Below are positions 1 to 10,798 of a DNA stretch of 64,000 bases, piece after piece. Position 1 is the first letter of the stretch, and every line of letters begins with the position of its first letter. Origin of the DNA: Alligator mississippiensis (lineage: Eukaryota; Chordata; Crocodylia; Alligatoridae); assembly GCF_030867095.1 (NCBI RefSeq), contig NC_081824.1, positions 360,921,829-360,985,828 of the forward strand, written 5' to 3'. The notes beneath the pieces were generated by a model that was not told where the DNA came from, searched no databases, and was given only the letters and a program-made list of their open reading frames with translations. Both the position numbers and the translations under genes were made by a program.

Positions 1-1370
1 ACTGCTAAAAGAATTTACAGGACAGCGTGATTTCAAATGCAGTCATCAGAAATGCTTGAGATAATAATTAAGAATACTCAATAGTAATCCTCCAAAATAC
101 TCTTGTTCCATGCATAAGCTCTTCAGCAAATTCAAAAGATCATTTAAACAATACCTGAACCATGTAAGTGGTTGACACATTTTGCACGCGTTCTTAACTG
201 CAATAATATATAACCATGTATCATACCTAGTTCTCCAGTAAAATGGCTTTCAATGATAGCAGGTGTTTATTGTAATGGAAAATACTGACAGGTATTGTTG
301 CTCAACATGTAAATTAACTTTGTTCTCTACAGAGCCAGGTGGCCAATTTGGGACTATCAACATAGGTAAAATGAATAAGCTTCCTTGCTGCAGAACATGA
401 CATCTCATCTGTAGATTCACTGGTTTCTAATTTCAGCTACCCCAGTGATCTGCTATAATACCCCTCTGACAATAAGATTAACTGGCCTCCTCTCTGCTCA
501 AGAATGCTACACTATATATCACCAGGTGAAAGTGGTTAAAGGTCATACAAACAAACATCACAAAAGATGAGGAGAAACAGCAAGAAACAATAATTCTGTT
601 CTTTTTCAACTATGCACCATGGGCCAATTTCATCCCTTGGCCAATTAAAAGATCAATACAATGAGCTGTCATTATTTTCTTGCTGCCTGCCATATAGTTG
701 TGGTTTAGGATTCCAGCACACTTAACTAAATGCACTACTCAAGTAGAAAAATCCAAATTTTAAAATGAAAAATTTATTTTTAGAAAATGATTTCTGAAAT
801 CCTTTGTATACAATTTCATAGAGCAAGATTTGTTCACAGTCATATAACTTAATATATAGATAATTATTATATATGCATATTATTAATATACTGTATAGGT
901 TTTTTTTTTTTCAACAAGAGCAAATATATTCCAAGAGACTCAAAAAAATGAGGAACTCCATCAACCTGTCACCAATTCCTGGCCTAGGACAAGGAAGACT
1001 TCCCATATGAGGTCAAATGAAAGGTCAGAGGGTGCAAGTCACCTGGAGAAACCTTAAACAAGACCACATAACCTCATGAAGGGGACGTATGAGGAACAGC
1101 CCTGCAGGGAAACATGCACAGAAAACATAGGCTTTTAGACTTCTTAAGATCTAGCAGTCCCAATTTCAGTCCTACTGATGGTGCCTGTTTGATATGTAGA
1201 GGTATCTTTGAAAAACATCAATCTCTGAAATTTAAATAAACTTCCCTAGAAAAAGGCATAATGTGTATAACATGACTGTAGTACTGTCCTCCCCACAGCA
1301 AGGGCTAGACCTCACTACAGGCATGGTTAAGTAAGCTGGATCTTTCAGCTCAAACAACACAAGCACCTGC
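1..1370. other. AT-rich noncoding stretch
   Basis: No convincing open frame or recognisable repeat was seen. There is a short AT-rich patch around 840-900 followed by a T run at about 900-912. It looks like ordinary intergenic or intronic DNA. Confidence 0.5.
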
Positions 1371-2264
1371 TTTAAGACGCGATCAGCAACGTTTTCACAC
1401 ATGGAGGCTTGGGTAAGAGGAGGGCAGGCATTTGGAGCCAGCTGCAGTGTGCCACTACAAAAGCCCCCCCTCTACTGAAGCCTGTGTCTCCTGACTGTGG
1501 CACAGCACAGCAGAATGCCCCTCTCCTGGACCCCCAGGAAGCAGGGACAGCTGTCCACTGCAAGAGCTCCAGGCAGCTGTCTGTTGCTCAGCACAAGGGC
1601 ATTTGATAAATGTTGATGATAATCACAGATCTGAAGGCCATAGGTAGCTGACCCCTGTTCAGATCCAAAAGATGTAGGTTCAATCCCCAGTGCTTACAAT
1701 GCAGTCCTAGAGTGGTGGTCATTGGGTGTAACTCAGGGGCTGAGAAAACTGTATGGTTTATGCAACAACAGCAACCAACAGAGAAGCTGTGGTAATTCGG
1801 GCAGAGGTTTCACCAATAACGTTTTTCCAGTTAACAGCCTTGCTACAAGGTCTGCTAACAGGTACACCAAGTAGAGCCAAACTGGATACAAGTGATACAG
1901 GAGTATTCATGCCTCACTAATCATATAGATGACATCATATCTTTTATCTTCAAGGCCAGCTCTGATTTTCATATCCACACTCCCCAGAGTGTCCACAGTT
2001 GTACCAGGTCCTGCCACAGAGCATACAGAGATTATAAAAGGATTATTGCCCCGTCACTGGTCATATTATACTCTCCCTTTTTTAGGGAAGTTTGCTTAAG
2101 CTTCTGAGCTTCACCTACCTACCATCACTTAAGGGCTTTTAGAAGCAGGGTCTGAATCTGGATCTCTGAGTAGAATGATTCCCTGAACAGGGTATTCTCT
2201 TATACCCTCATCAGGAGAATTAATGTTGTACTTCTTTGTGAGAGTCATGGAAGATCTGGTCCTC
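1371..2264. other. Noncoding stretch with a tRNA-like B-box motif
   Basis: Two overlapping open frames of 63-65 codons lie on opposite strands at 1372-1606 and show no family resemblance. At 1677-1687 the sequence GGTTCAATCCC matches a pol III B box, which could mark an old tRNA-derived SINE. No A box or SINE tail could be recognised, so this is only a hint. Confidence 0.3.
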
Positions 2265-2455
2265 AATGCCCATGTCTACATGAGACGCTGCCTGCGCAGC
2301 AGGCCATAATTACTGTGCATGTGTCATATGGCAGAAAGTGTGATGCAACACTACTGTACAGTAGTCATGAGGTACTGCGTAGTCATAAAAGCATAGGAAC
2401 CTAGAAAATTAGGGTTGGAAAGGACTTCAGGAGGTTATCTACTACAACCCTCTGC

Positions 2456-3030
2456 TCAAAGCAGAACCATCTCCAACAAGATCACTACAGCCAGGGCTTT
2501 GCCAAGCAAAGCCTTAAAAACTGCCAAGGATGGAAATTCTACTACATCTCTAGGTAACTTATTCCAGCGCTTCACCACCCTCCTAGTGAGAAAGTTTTTC
2601 CTAATATCCAACTTAAATCTCCCTTGCTGCAACTTGAAACCACTGCTCCTTCTTCTGCCATCTGACACCACTGAGAACAGTCCAGCTCCATCCTCTTTGG
2701 AACCCTCCTTTAGGTAGTTAAAGGCTGCTATCAAATCCCCTCTCAGTCTTCTCTTCTCCAAACCAAATAAACCCAGTTCCCTCAGCCTCACGTCATAAGT
2801 CATGTATCCCAGCCCCTGAAACATTTTTGTTGCTCTCCACTGGACTCTCTACAACTTGTCCACATCCTTTTTACAGTAGGGGGCTCAAAACTGGAAATTA
2901 TACTCCAAATGTGGCCTCATCAGTGCAAAATAGAACAGAATAATCACTTCCCTTGATCTTCTGGCAACGCTCCTACTAATGCAGCCCAGTATGCTGTTAG
3001 CCTTCTTGGCAACAAGTGCACACTGCTGAC
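2456..3030 (-). pseudogene. CR1-A ORF2 C-terminal domain, broken
   Basis: Continuation of the CR1 reverse transcriptase beyond the hAT insertion. The piece at 2885-3030 contains the CR1 signature VARRSREVI followed by ALMRPHLEY. The piece at 2456-2824 contains RRLRGDLIAAFNYLK and, near the end, FKLDIRKNF and WNKLPRDVVEFPS. These are typical of the CR1 ORF2 C-terminus just before the 3' UTR. A frameshift lies between 2824 and 2885. Confidence 0.85.
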
Positions 3031-3127
3031 CAGGGATTCTGGTTTTCTCTGACGAAGAAAAAAAAAATTTTGTATTTAAAAAAGTAAGCGAAAATCCACA
3101 TTTTTCCATGATTAAAATGAAAAAACC

Positions 3128-3171
3128 ACTAATATATATAGATATAGATTAGATATAGATATATAGATATA
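3128..3171. repeat. Degenerate ATATAG hexanucleotide repeat
   Basis: Short run of AT-rich units related to ATATAG and GATATA, apparently expanded from the AATATATAGATG motif inside the hAT MITE. Confidence 0.7.
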
Positions 3172-3510
3172 GTGTTGTTTTTAAAAAAGTTGTTAGTCTT
3201 AGTTTAGTTCTTAGGGTGGAAGTTGTCTTCATGATATAATCATTGACATGGGCCACATCTATACAAGACGCTGAATGTGCAGTTGTTACTGCACAGTCAT
3301 TTAGTACTTGCATAAACTGGAGTTACTGCACAGTCTCACGTAGGAATGGCTTTTTTGTGATGCTCCCGCCAGGGTGCAGTCAAGGGGAAGGGCCCTGGCA
3401 GGAGCAAACACATCCTGCAGATCAATGCAGGCTGCACAGGTGGTGTTGCCAGCAGGGATTCAAATTCTTCAACCATGGAATGTTATTCCAAAAAGGATTG
3501 CTAGGAAAAG
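3172..3510. repeat. Inverted copy of the CR1-5'/MITE/flank junction (copy B)
   Basis: This 339-bp segment is the reverse complement of 6091-6428 at roughly four in five positions by eye. It contains, in order, flank lying outside the split MITE, the MITE terminus, and the CR1 5' segment. Because it spans those junctions it was probably copied from this locus rather than deposited as a separate repeat. It sits inside the hAT MITE, between duplicated pieces of that MITE. Confidence 0.75.
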
Positions 3511-3676
3511 ATGAGTTCCACATTTTTCCACATTATTCAAAAAAGTAACCAAAATCCACATTTTTCCATGATTAAAATGGAACACCATTAATATATAGAT
3601 GTATGGATTTGGGGTTACTTTTTTAAATCCAAAAATTGGAGTGGGGGGGCATTATCAGAGAAAACCAGGATCCCTG

Positions 3677-4622
3677 CTGCTGATTCATATCCAACTTATT
3701 TTCCATTGTAACCCCCAGGTCCTTTTCTGAAGAGCTGCTGCTTAGCCAGTCAGTCCCTAGGCTATAGTGGTACATGGGATTCTTCCATTTTAAGTTCTGG
3801 ACTTTGCACTTGTCCTTGCTGAACTTCATGAAATTTCTTTTGGCCCAATCCTCTAATTTGTCTAGGTCACTATGAATACTCTCCAGTGTATCTACTACAC
3901 TCCCCATCTTGGTGTCATCCGCAAACTTGCTGAGGTTGCAATCCATCCCATCTTCCAGACGGTTACTGAAGATATTGAACAAAACCATCCCCAGGACTAA
4001 CCCCTGAGGTACTCCACTTGATCCTGGCTGCCACCTAGACATTGAGCCATTGATTAGTAATCTTTGAGCCCAACCTGCCAGACAGATTTCATACACCTTA
4101 GAGTCCATTCACCAAACTCATAATTCCTCAGCTTGCTTGAGAGAATGCTGTGGGAGACAGCATGAAAAGCGTTGCTATAGCCAAGGTACTTTATGTCCAC
4201 AGCTTTCTCCGCATCCACAGAGCCAGTTATCTCATCATAGAACGCAATCAGTTTGTTCAGGCATGACTTGTCCTTGGTGGATCCATGCTGACTGCTCCTA
4301 AACACTGTTTTCTCATCCAAGTACTTAGAAATGGATTTCTTGAGGATCTGCAACATGCTTTATCAGGGACTGAGATGAAGCTGACTGGTCTGTAGTTCCC
4401 TGGATCCTCCTTTTTCCCTTTCTTAAATATGGGTACTATATTTGCCCTTGCCAAATCATCCGGGACCTCTCCTGATTGCCATGAGTTTTCAAAGATGATG
4501 GCCAACAGCTCTGCAATCACATCAGCCAACTCCCTCACCACCCTCAGGTGCATCCCATCTGCTCTCATGGACTTATATATGTCCAGCTTTTCTAAATAGT
4601 CCCTAACCTGTTCTGTCACCAC
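3677..4622 (-). pseudogene. CR1-A reverse transcriptase catalytic region, broken
   Basis: Three overlapping minus-strand frames (4257-4622, 4054-4356, 3677-4108) cover the reverse transcriptase fingers and palm. The first includes the domain-start motif LRVVRELADVIAE and FKKGKKEDPGNYRPVS. The last includes GVPQG and the catalytic FADDTK box at 3908-3925. Frame changes between pieces show at least two indels. The frame stops abruptly at the hAT insertion at 3676 and resumes at 3030 with matching CR1 sequence, which fixes the insertion point. Confidence 0.85.
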
Positions 4623-5035
4623 TGTTGGCTGATCACCTCCTCCCCAAACTGTGCTGCCAGGTGCAGTAGTCTAGGAGCTGACCTTGCCTGTGAAGACTAA
4701 AGTATAAAAGTCGTTGAGTACTTTAGCCTTTTCTTCCTTATCTGTCACAAGGTTGCCTCCCCATTCAGTAAGGGACCCACACTTTCTCTGATCTTTCTCT
4801 TGCTACTGACATACTTGTAGAAACTCTTCTAGTTACCTTTCACATCCCTTGCCAGCTGCAATTCCAATTGCACTTTGGCCTTCCTGATTTCATCCCTACA
4901 TGCCCAACCAATATTCTTATACTTCTCCCAAGTTGTTTGTCCAACCTTCCACTTCTAGTAAACTTCCTTTTTGTTTTTAAGCTCACCAAAGAGTTCTCTA
5001 CTAAGTCAAGTTGTTCTCTTGTGATATTTGCTATT

Positions 5036-5986
5036 CTACCTGCATATTGGGATGGTTTGTTTCTGCACCCACAGCCAGGTTTCTTTAAAATACAGCCAGC
5101 TCTTCTGGACTCCTTTCCCCCTCAGACTGGCCTCCCAGAGGATCCTGCCCATCAGTTCCCTGATGGTGTCAAAGTCTGCATCTCTGAAGACTAGAGTCCG
5201 TACCCTGCTACTCTCCATTCTTCCTTTTGTCAGGATCCTGAATTCAATCATCTCATGGTCACTGCTGCCCCACTTGCCATCCACTTCTACATCCCCCACC
5301 AATTCTTCCCTTTTTATGAGCAGTAGGTCAAGAAGAGCATGGCCCCAAGTTGGTGTCTCCAACAGTAGCACCAGGAAGTTGTCTCCAAAGCTCTCCAAAA
5401 ACTTCCTGGATTGCCTGTGCACTGTAGTATTGCCCTCCCAGCAGATGCCAGGTTGAGTGAAGTCTCCTATGAGAACAAGGGCCTATAATCTGGAAACTTC
5501 TGTTAGTTTTCTGAAGAAAGCCTCATCTACCTCATCCTCCTGGTCTGGTGGCCTATAGCATACCCCCACTACAACATCATGCTGGTTGCTCTCCCTTCTA
5601 ACCTTAACCCTGACACTTTCAACAAGCCCATCTCCAGTTTCAAACTAGAACTCTGAGCTATCATACAGCTCTTTTACATACAGCACAAGTCCTCCTCTTC
5701 TCCCCTGCCTGTCATTCATGAACAGTTTATACTCATCCATGACAGTGAATAATTCATGCAAACTATCCCATCAAGTCTCTGTTATTCTAATCACGTCATA
5801 GTGCCTTGACTGTGTGAGGACTTCCAATTCTCCCTGCTTGTTTCCCAGGCTCCATGCATTTGTGTACAGACACCTGAGGTGACTAGTCAATTGCCCTGAT
5901 TTCTCAGGAACTGTAAGGACTCCCCTGCTGCTCCCTCCTGCTTCTTCTTCCTCCAGGTCCCCTGCTTCCCAGTTACCTAAGGGCAT
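5036..5986 (-). pseudogene. CR1-A endonuclease domain remnant (AP-endonuclease type)
   Basis: Two separated open frames on the minus strand match the N- and C-terminal parts of the CR1 ORF2 endonuclease. The upstream piece (5771-5986) ends with a start-of-domain signature, SLGNKQ followed by YDVIRITET. The downstream piece (5036-5422) carries SSDHEM at about 5248-5268, the conserved SDH active-site motif of AP-like endonucleases that nick target DNA for target-primed reverse transcription. The region between 5423 and 5770 is frameshifted. It cannot make a functional protein. Confidence 0.75.
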
Positions 5987-6090
5987 TCTTCTCCTTCCTC
6001 TGGCATACCTGGTTTAAAGCCCTCCTTACTAAGTTAATGAGCCCATTTGCAAAGATATTCTTCCCTCTCTTCATCAGGTGGATCCTGTTG

Positions 6091-6428
6091 CTTCCTGGCA
6101 ATCCTTCTTGAAACAACATCCCATGGTTGAAGAAACCGAATCCCTGCTGGCAACACCACCTGTGCAGCTTTCATTGATCTGCACAATAAATCTGCTTCTG
6201 CCAGGGCTCTTCCCCTTGACTGCCCCCCCTGGCAGGAGCACCACAAAAAGTTATTTCTAGATGTGATTGTGCAGCAACTCTGGTTTATACAGGTACTAAA
6301 TGACTGTGCAGCAATGACTGCACAGTCAGTGTCTCATGGAGATGTGGCCAATGTCAATGATTATATCATGAAGATAACTTCCACCCCAAGAACTAAACTG
6401 AAACCAACAACTTTTTTCAAAACAACAC
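6091..6428. repeat. Source partner of the inverted duplication (copy A)
   Basis: Contains the CR1-A 5' segment (to about 6245), the right end of the split MITE (to 6349) and about 79 bp of flank. It pairs in inverted orientation with 3172-3510, with a spacer of about 2.6 kb. Confidence 0.75.
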
Positions 6429-6769
6429 AATTCCTTCTTCCACATTTAAATTTGCTTACGTTTCAGAGAGTCAGACAAAGTGGTAGGTTGAAAAGTGTGC
6501 CTGGGTTTTTTGGGGAGAACATCCTTATTCAACATCCTGGCTCAGTTAGAACAGCTAACACTTGTTTCAAATACCCTTTTTCATAGCAGGGTAAGAAAGA
6601 GGCTAGATTCACAAGTATGATAGTAAAGAAAGGTTTAAACTCCTTTACTCCTATAAAACAGAGCTATTTAGATGCCCAGGTATCAGTCTTTACCATTGTC
6701 ATTTAAAATGTGATTCTCAAGCCCCTGGCAGATGTTCAGTTAAAGGCTCAATGTAATTTTAACCATGAT

Positions 6770-7097
6770 TAACAAATGTGCCTCCTGCCATGCTGCATAT
6801 AGATGGCAGGAGGCACAACTGTAGGATCGAGGATCAGATCCCAATAGCACCATTTGGCCAGTACAGGGAGGCCCAAGGTTCCAATCCTGGGCTCCCCCTG
6901 CACTGGCAAGCTGGGTGCCCAGTGCCCCTATGGCTGGTGGGCTCCCGTGATCTGCCAGGGTTCCCAGCCATAGGAGCACATGGAGCTCTTGACTCTGATG
7001 CACTCCTGGGTCTCCCAGCATTTTGGCACTTATACAACTGCAAGCATCACGGAGCTGGGTGCTTTGCACTGCGGTGCTTGCATGTGTAAAAATGCCC
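6770..7097. mobile_element. Harbinger-like MITE, right end recognisable
   Basis: The right part (7029-7097, with CACTTATACAACTGCAAGCA and ending TGCCC) closely matches the right part of the element at 37167-37425. The reverse complement starts GGGCATTTTTACAC, versus GGGCATTTATACAC there. The left terminus could not be fixed. The interior is GC-richer than its surroundings. Confidence 0.5.
6778..6816. repeat. Perfect 14-bp stem hairpin
   Basis: GTGCCTCCTGCCAT (6778-6791) and its exact complement ATGGCAGGAGGCAC (6803-6816) are separated by 11 bases. It lies at the left side of the Harbinger-like element and may be an internal foldback of it. Confidence 0.85.
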
Positions 7098-7878
7098 ATA
7101 GTTACTAAGCTCTATATTATGGATAAAAAGCAATCCTAAATTTGCCAAAGATGAAAAATAGGGAAGACAGTGGCATCACCAATATCTTATCAGTGCAGTG
7201 GCAAGGATTTTGTTAGTGTGCGTTCAGATGATCGCAAGAAGAAGACTATGCCTACACTGTGGAGGAAGGCATAAAAACCTCCATGATCATAGCCAATTTG
7301 ATACCAACATTTTTTATCTGTTTTTAGGAGAATTCTGAGTACTGGTAGGACACTAGTGTACCCCAGCCAAACTTAACTTCTAGCTGTAGCCAATGTCCAA
7401 TGCTTCAGTAGAAGGCAGGAAAAACTGATTGAGTTTCATCTGGAAATAATCCAGGCTACTTGTCTCCACTATATTTGTACAACCATTCAAAAATGTAATT
7501 CTTCTGATAGTTCAAATCTCCATCTAATTTCCAATCTAAATTTATTCTTAACCAGTTTGTAACCCTTTGTTCTTTAAAGAGTTCTTCTTCCTCTCTATTC
7601 ACCCCATGACTGCATTTATTAAGAAATACTGTACTTTCTCAAACATAAAGACAAGGGTTTGTCCCCCAATCAGCATGGGGAAAAAACTTTATCTTACATT
7701 CGCATTCAAGGAAACCTCATTAAGTGCATTGTCTATCATTAAACTGCTACCAAAAGCAGCATGTGCTCAGTAATGGAAACCAACTATGAAGTTGATTCAA
7801 TGAAACCAACACTGAGAATGACCATAAAACACATGGCCCATATGGGGCAAACATAATGATTTTTTTTTGCAAAAAAAA

Positions 7879-7883
<5 letters not shown>

Positions 7884-7926
<43 letters not shown>
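7884..7926. repeat. (GT)n microsatellite
   Basis: About 21 uninterrupted GT units preceded by a short A run. The apparent open frames here encode only alternating Val/Cys or Thr/His and are not genes. Confidence 0.95.
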
Positions 7927-7928
<2 letters not shown>

Positions 7929-8111
7929 CTATATCTATAACAACCTGTCTTGTGACAAATATGGTTCACTTGACACTCCAAAACACACTTTTACAGTTAC
8001 ACCATTCTTTATCCCATTACAAATACTGCCCATGCACCTGCATTCCTGCATGCCTGTGCACCCCTCACTGTCACCTTAAAACCAATGCATTTACAAAGAA
8101 GATTAACTCAG

Positions 8112-8213
8112 CCCCCGATGCAAACATTTTTTTTCAATTCAATTACAACAATCTTTATTCCCAATTTGTGCCCATTTCTCCTCCCTGCCCCCACCCTCCC
8201 CCGATGCAAACAT
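8112..8213 (-). mobile_element. Tiny poly(A) retrocopy with 16-bp target duplication
   Basis: Perfect direct repeats CCCCCGATGCAAACAT at 8112-8127 and 8198-8213 flank a 70-bp insert. On the minus strand the insert ends in a poly(A) run (T run at 8128-8134). An AATAAA signal (8154-8159 complement) lies 19 bases upstream of it. This is the layout of a severely 5'-truncated, reverse-transcribed mRNA 3' end. The source transcript was not recognised. Confidence 0.7.
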
Positions 8214-9130
8214 ATTGATAAAAACCTACCACAAGGGTAGATTAGAATAATCCACCTGGTAGTGCTCATTTTGCTCACTCCACTCAGTACTGATTCTTTT
8301 ACAAGTCATAGTGAGCCACTAGACAATATTCTGACTTCCTTCTACTCCCACAGCTGAGCTGAACCTTTCTTTTCCATTTCCAATGAGTCCTGTTTTTTAA
8401 CCAGCCTTAAATGTCTGGCAAACATTACTAAATGGGTAAACAGCTTACCAGAATCCTTCTGTTGCCACCCTCTTATAGTCTGTCACATAAGATTAGTGTG
8501 GCTCTGTCCTTCATGAGATGGAGCCAGACCAGGTTTCCCTACACCTCATCTGCATATAATTGTTTGGAGGATCCCAGGGCTCATGACAAACATATTGAGC
8601 AGTGCTGAGCTTTGGGGTCACCATGGCTTGAAATGTTATTGTCTCTGCTCAGTCCCAGCCCAATAAACCATATAGTAAATCATAAGCCTTTTGAGTTTGG
8701 ATGAATGTCATGCATAGTTTGTACTATATACTAAATAAGTGCAGAACTTCTGCTTTAAAATGTGTTTATGGACTACCTGTGCTAAAACCTTGATGCAGTT
8801 TACCTGTTTTGAAACTGCTGCAAGTTTTAGCACAGGCACAGAGATAAATTAGTAGGATGGTTAGGAGTCTAGGGAACCTCTAGCTGTACCTGTTCCAGTT
8901 TAAATTAATCTTTTTTTGAGCGTGGTTACCACAACTGTATAGAATACCCTAAATTGGGCTTAAATCCCAGTCTCTATTAAGGTTACTCTGCCTAATACAT
9001 TGTAGGATTGCAGTAGCTTTTACATACACACATGAAATTAGCAGTTTATGGTCATCTTACAATCACCCAATATATCCCTCTCCTCCAGAATGCCATATGC
9101 TTGAAGATTATATAGTCTAGTGATTTGGGT

Positions 9131-10618
9131 CCATTTTTTTAAAGAAATCTTGTTTATTTTAGACAAATGCTAGTCTGTAAAAAATTCAGTACAAGTAAAC
9201 ATTCTTCTTAAATCAAGACATACTAATATGCAACAATATCAACCTCACCTTTGCCATACAGAATTACACACAGGTACATTGGCTGTCCAATTCCAAACCT
9301 TTCTGTCATTAAAGATGTTGTAAGATCTTTATGTGAGTAAGAAAATGAGGCAGAAGTCATATAAATATGGAGTTGCAAATTAAGATAATTTTAGATTTTT
9401 TTTATTTGTATAGCACCAAATATATTCAAAGCCCTAGGCGGACATGAGCCAGGCATGAGACTCCGTGAGGTGAAGAGCTGAAAGGAATGTAAGTGTACGG
9501 CACTCAGTGAAAGAGCTAAACTTCTGCAGTTTAGCTTTATCTCCTGCAGGGGGAGTGCATGCAGACTGTTACTCATGTCCCTCCCTTAACCTCATGGTAA
9601 GTAATTTGTATGTACATGACCTAAATATACAGCTTGATGCCTGTGGGGTTTTCAAAAGGCATGAGTCACCTTACTCCAGCCGAAGTTGATGGAAGTTACA
9701 TGCCAAACTGCTTAGGTGCTTTTGGAAAAACTCTTGTAGCACTGATCCACAAACCTTTGCAAATCTGACTGAAAGAGACAGACAGTCAGCAGTAGGGCTA
9801 GAATAAGAATTTGGGATTTCCTTGAGATGAACGTGCAGCTACTCTGTAGTAAGTTATAAATCAGGTATGATGACACAGTTATTAAGATGTTTACTGTATG
9901 ACACAACTGGGTTAATCGACAGACTTGTTGGGAAACAAATTATGAAGCAATGGCTCAAGATAAGACACTCCCTAGCAAACACTGGAGGGCTGTTACAGAA
10001 CAATGTGATGTATGATTCCAGTGAGACTCACTGAACCTCCCACTCAGGTCAAACTGGTTGACTATCATGGTGAAAAAGCCTGGGAACTGAAAGAAAAAAG
10101 ACCTGTAACTAGATAAAAACTGACTCTTAAGTATCAAGACAAGTTGATGGAAAAATGATCAGATGGACTGGTGAAGAAACGAGGCCTTTTGGAGTCATCA
10201 CCATAGAATAGATAAGGCTTCAGATAAGAAAGATGTGAGTGTCATTTGTTTATTTTCTGAAATCTCTTTCTCATGCTATGTTTCATTTCTACTATTAAGA
10301 TTAAACAATACTTTGATAAGTATGTGATCATTCCATATACCACTCTGGTCAAAGTGGAGATTCACAGGTGACAAAATCAATTGAAGATGGTCAGGACCTG
10401 GTCTCCAGGAATCCACTGAGAAGAGCTAAGGACACAAAGCCTGAGACCACCTCAGGCTGAAAATGGCCACAAAGGAACAGAAGTACAGCTACCTTTGCAA
10501 CTATGACATTCTTGTTTACTAAAGGAAGTGCTTATTCTTCCAGACCTCACTGTCTTCATCTTCTTTCCAGTGTAATTGTGGTGCTATATATATTCACAAT
10601 GAACCTACACTGCACACA
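9131..10618. other. Noncoding stretch
   Basis: Short open frames occur on both strands at 9391-10137 but none resembles a known family. No repeat was recognised. Confidence 0.45.
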
Positions 10619-10798
10619 AGCCACACCTACACAAGATGCTACATCACTGTCGTGACGAGCTACAGTGACATAGCATCAGCAATCACGAACTGTAATGTCG
10701 CTGCTACTGCGCAGTAGCAATGAGCTACTGCACAGTAGGGTCAAAAATAACCCATGTGGCACCAGGACAGTACAGTAGGCATACAGGTAAATGCACCC
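10619..10798. mobile_element. Short Harbinger-like MITE remnant
   Basis: The left end AGCCACACCTACACAAGATGC and the complement of the right end, GGGTGCATTTACCTG, resemble the GGGYRCATCTACATG family. Inside, GATGCTACATCACTGT (from about 10637) folds back on CTACAGTGACATAGCATC (to about 10678), as in the copy at 23120-23175. No target duplication was found. Confidence 0.5.

Larger units (their letters stand above)
3031..3676. mobile_element. hAT-type MITE inserted in CR1-A
   Basis: Terminal inverted repeats of about 22 bp (CAGGGATYCTGGTTTTCTCTGA) lie at both ends. They are flanked by 8-bp direct repeats, CTGCTGAC (3023-3030) and CTGCTGAT (3677-3684), with one transition between them. CAGGG ends and an 8-bp duplication are hallmarks of the hAT superfamily. 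A shorter relative of about 180 bp lies at 30420-30601. Compared with that copy this element is enlarged: an inner segment of about 70-90 bp appears twice (about 3075-3170 and 3530-3605) on either side of foreign DNA at 3172-3510. No transposase is encoded. Confidence 0.85.
2391..6245 (-). mobile_element. CR1 LINE, long but decayed copy (CR1-A)
   Basis: A minus-strand CR1 non-LTR retrotransposon. Its 3' end is at the left, with the family's reverse-complemented tail followed by 'ttggaaaggacttc'. Reading right to left it contains a 5' untranslated-like segment (6034-6245), endonuclease sequence (about 5036-5986), reverse transcriptase (about 3677-4850) and the C-terminal domain (2456-3030). 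Several frameshifts and stops break the frame, so it is dead. It inserted into the MITE at 2268-6349 and was later split by a hAT MITE at 3031-3676. The 5' boundary near 6225-6245 is approximate. Confidence 0.85.
2268..6349. mobile_element. Harbinger-like MITE split by a CR1 insertion
   Basis: The left terminus (2268-2390) reads GCCCATGTCTACATGAGACG. The right terminus (about 6246-6349), read on the other strand, begins GGCCACATCTCCATGAGACA, so the two form an imperfect terminal inverted repeat. Both ends are flanked by the trinucleotide AAT (2265-2267 and 6350-6352), consistent with a 3-bp target duplication. The interior is almost entirely CR1 plus its own later insertions. Related elements with the GGGYRCATCTACATG end occur at 12449, 22893, 34917 and 36540. 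The 3-bp duplication points to the PIF/Harbinger type; no transposase is present. Confidence 0.6.
7350..9130 (-). mobile_element. Old CR1/L3-like LINE 3' fragments
   Basis: Several stretches resemble the 3' region of an ancient CR1/L3 LINE on the minus strand. Examples are 7440-7640 (sequence around AATGTAATTCTTCTGAT and CCAATCTAAATTTATTC) and 8900-9100 (around TAGGATTGCAGTAGCTTTTACA). There is no reading frame left. The middle carries a GT microsatellite and a small retrocopy, and the limits are approximate. Confidence 0.5.

Noticed and set aside
1677-1687. tRNA gene or SINE from the B-box-like GGTTCAATCCC
   Set aside because: No matching A box, no cloverleaf, and no second copy in the window; kept only as a hint.
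7856-8218. Open frames encoding long Val-Cys repeats
   Set aside because: They are translations of the GT microsatellite at 7884-7926; no gene support.
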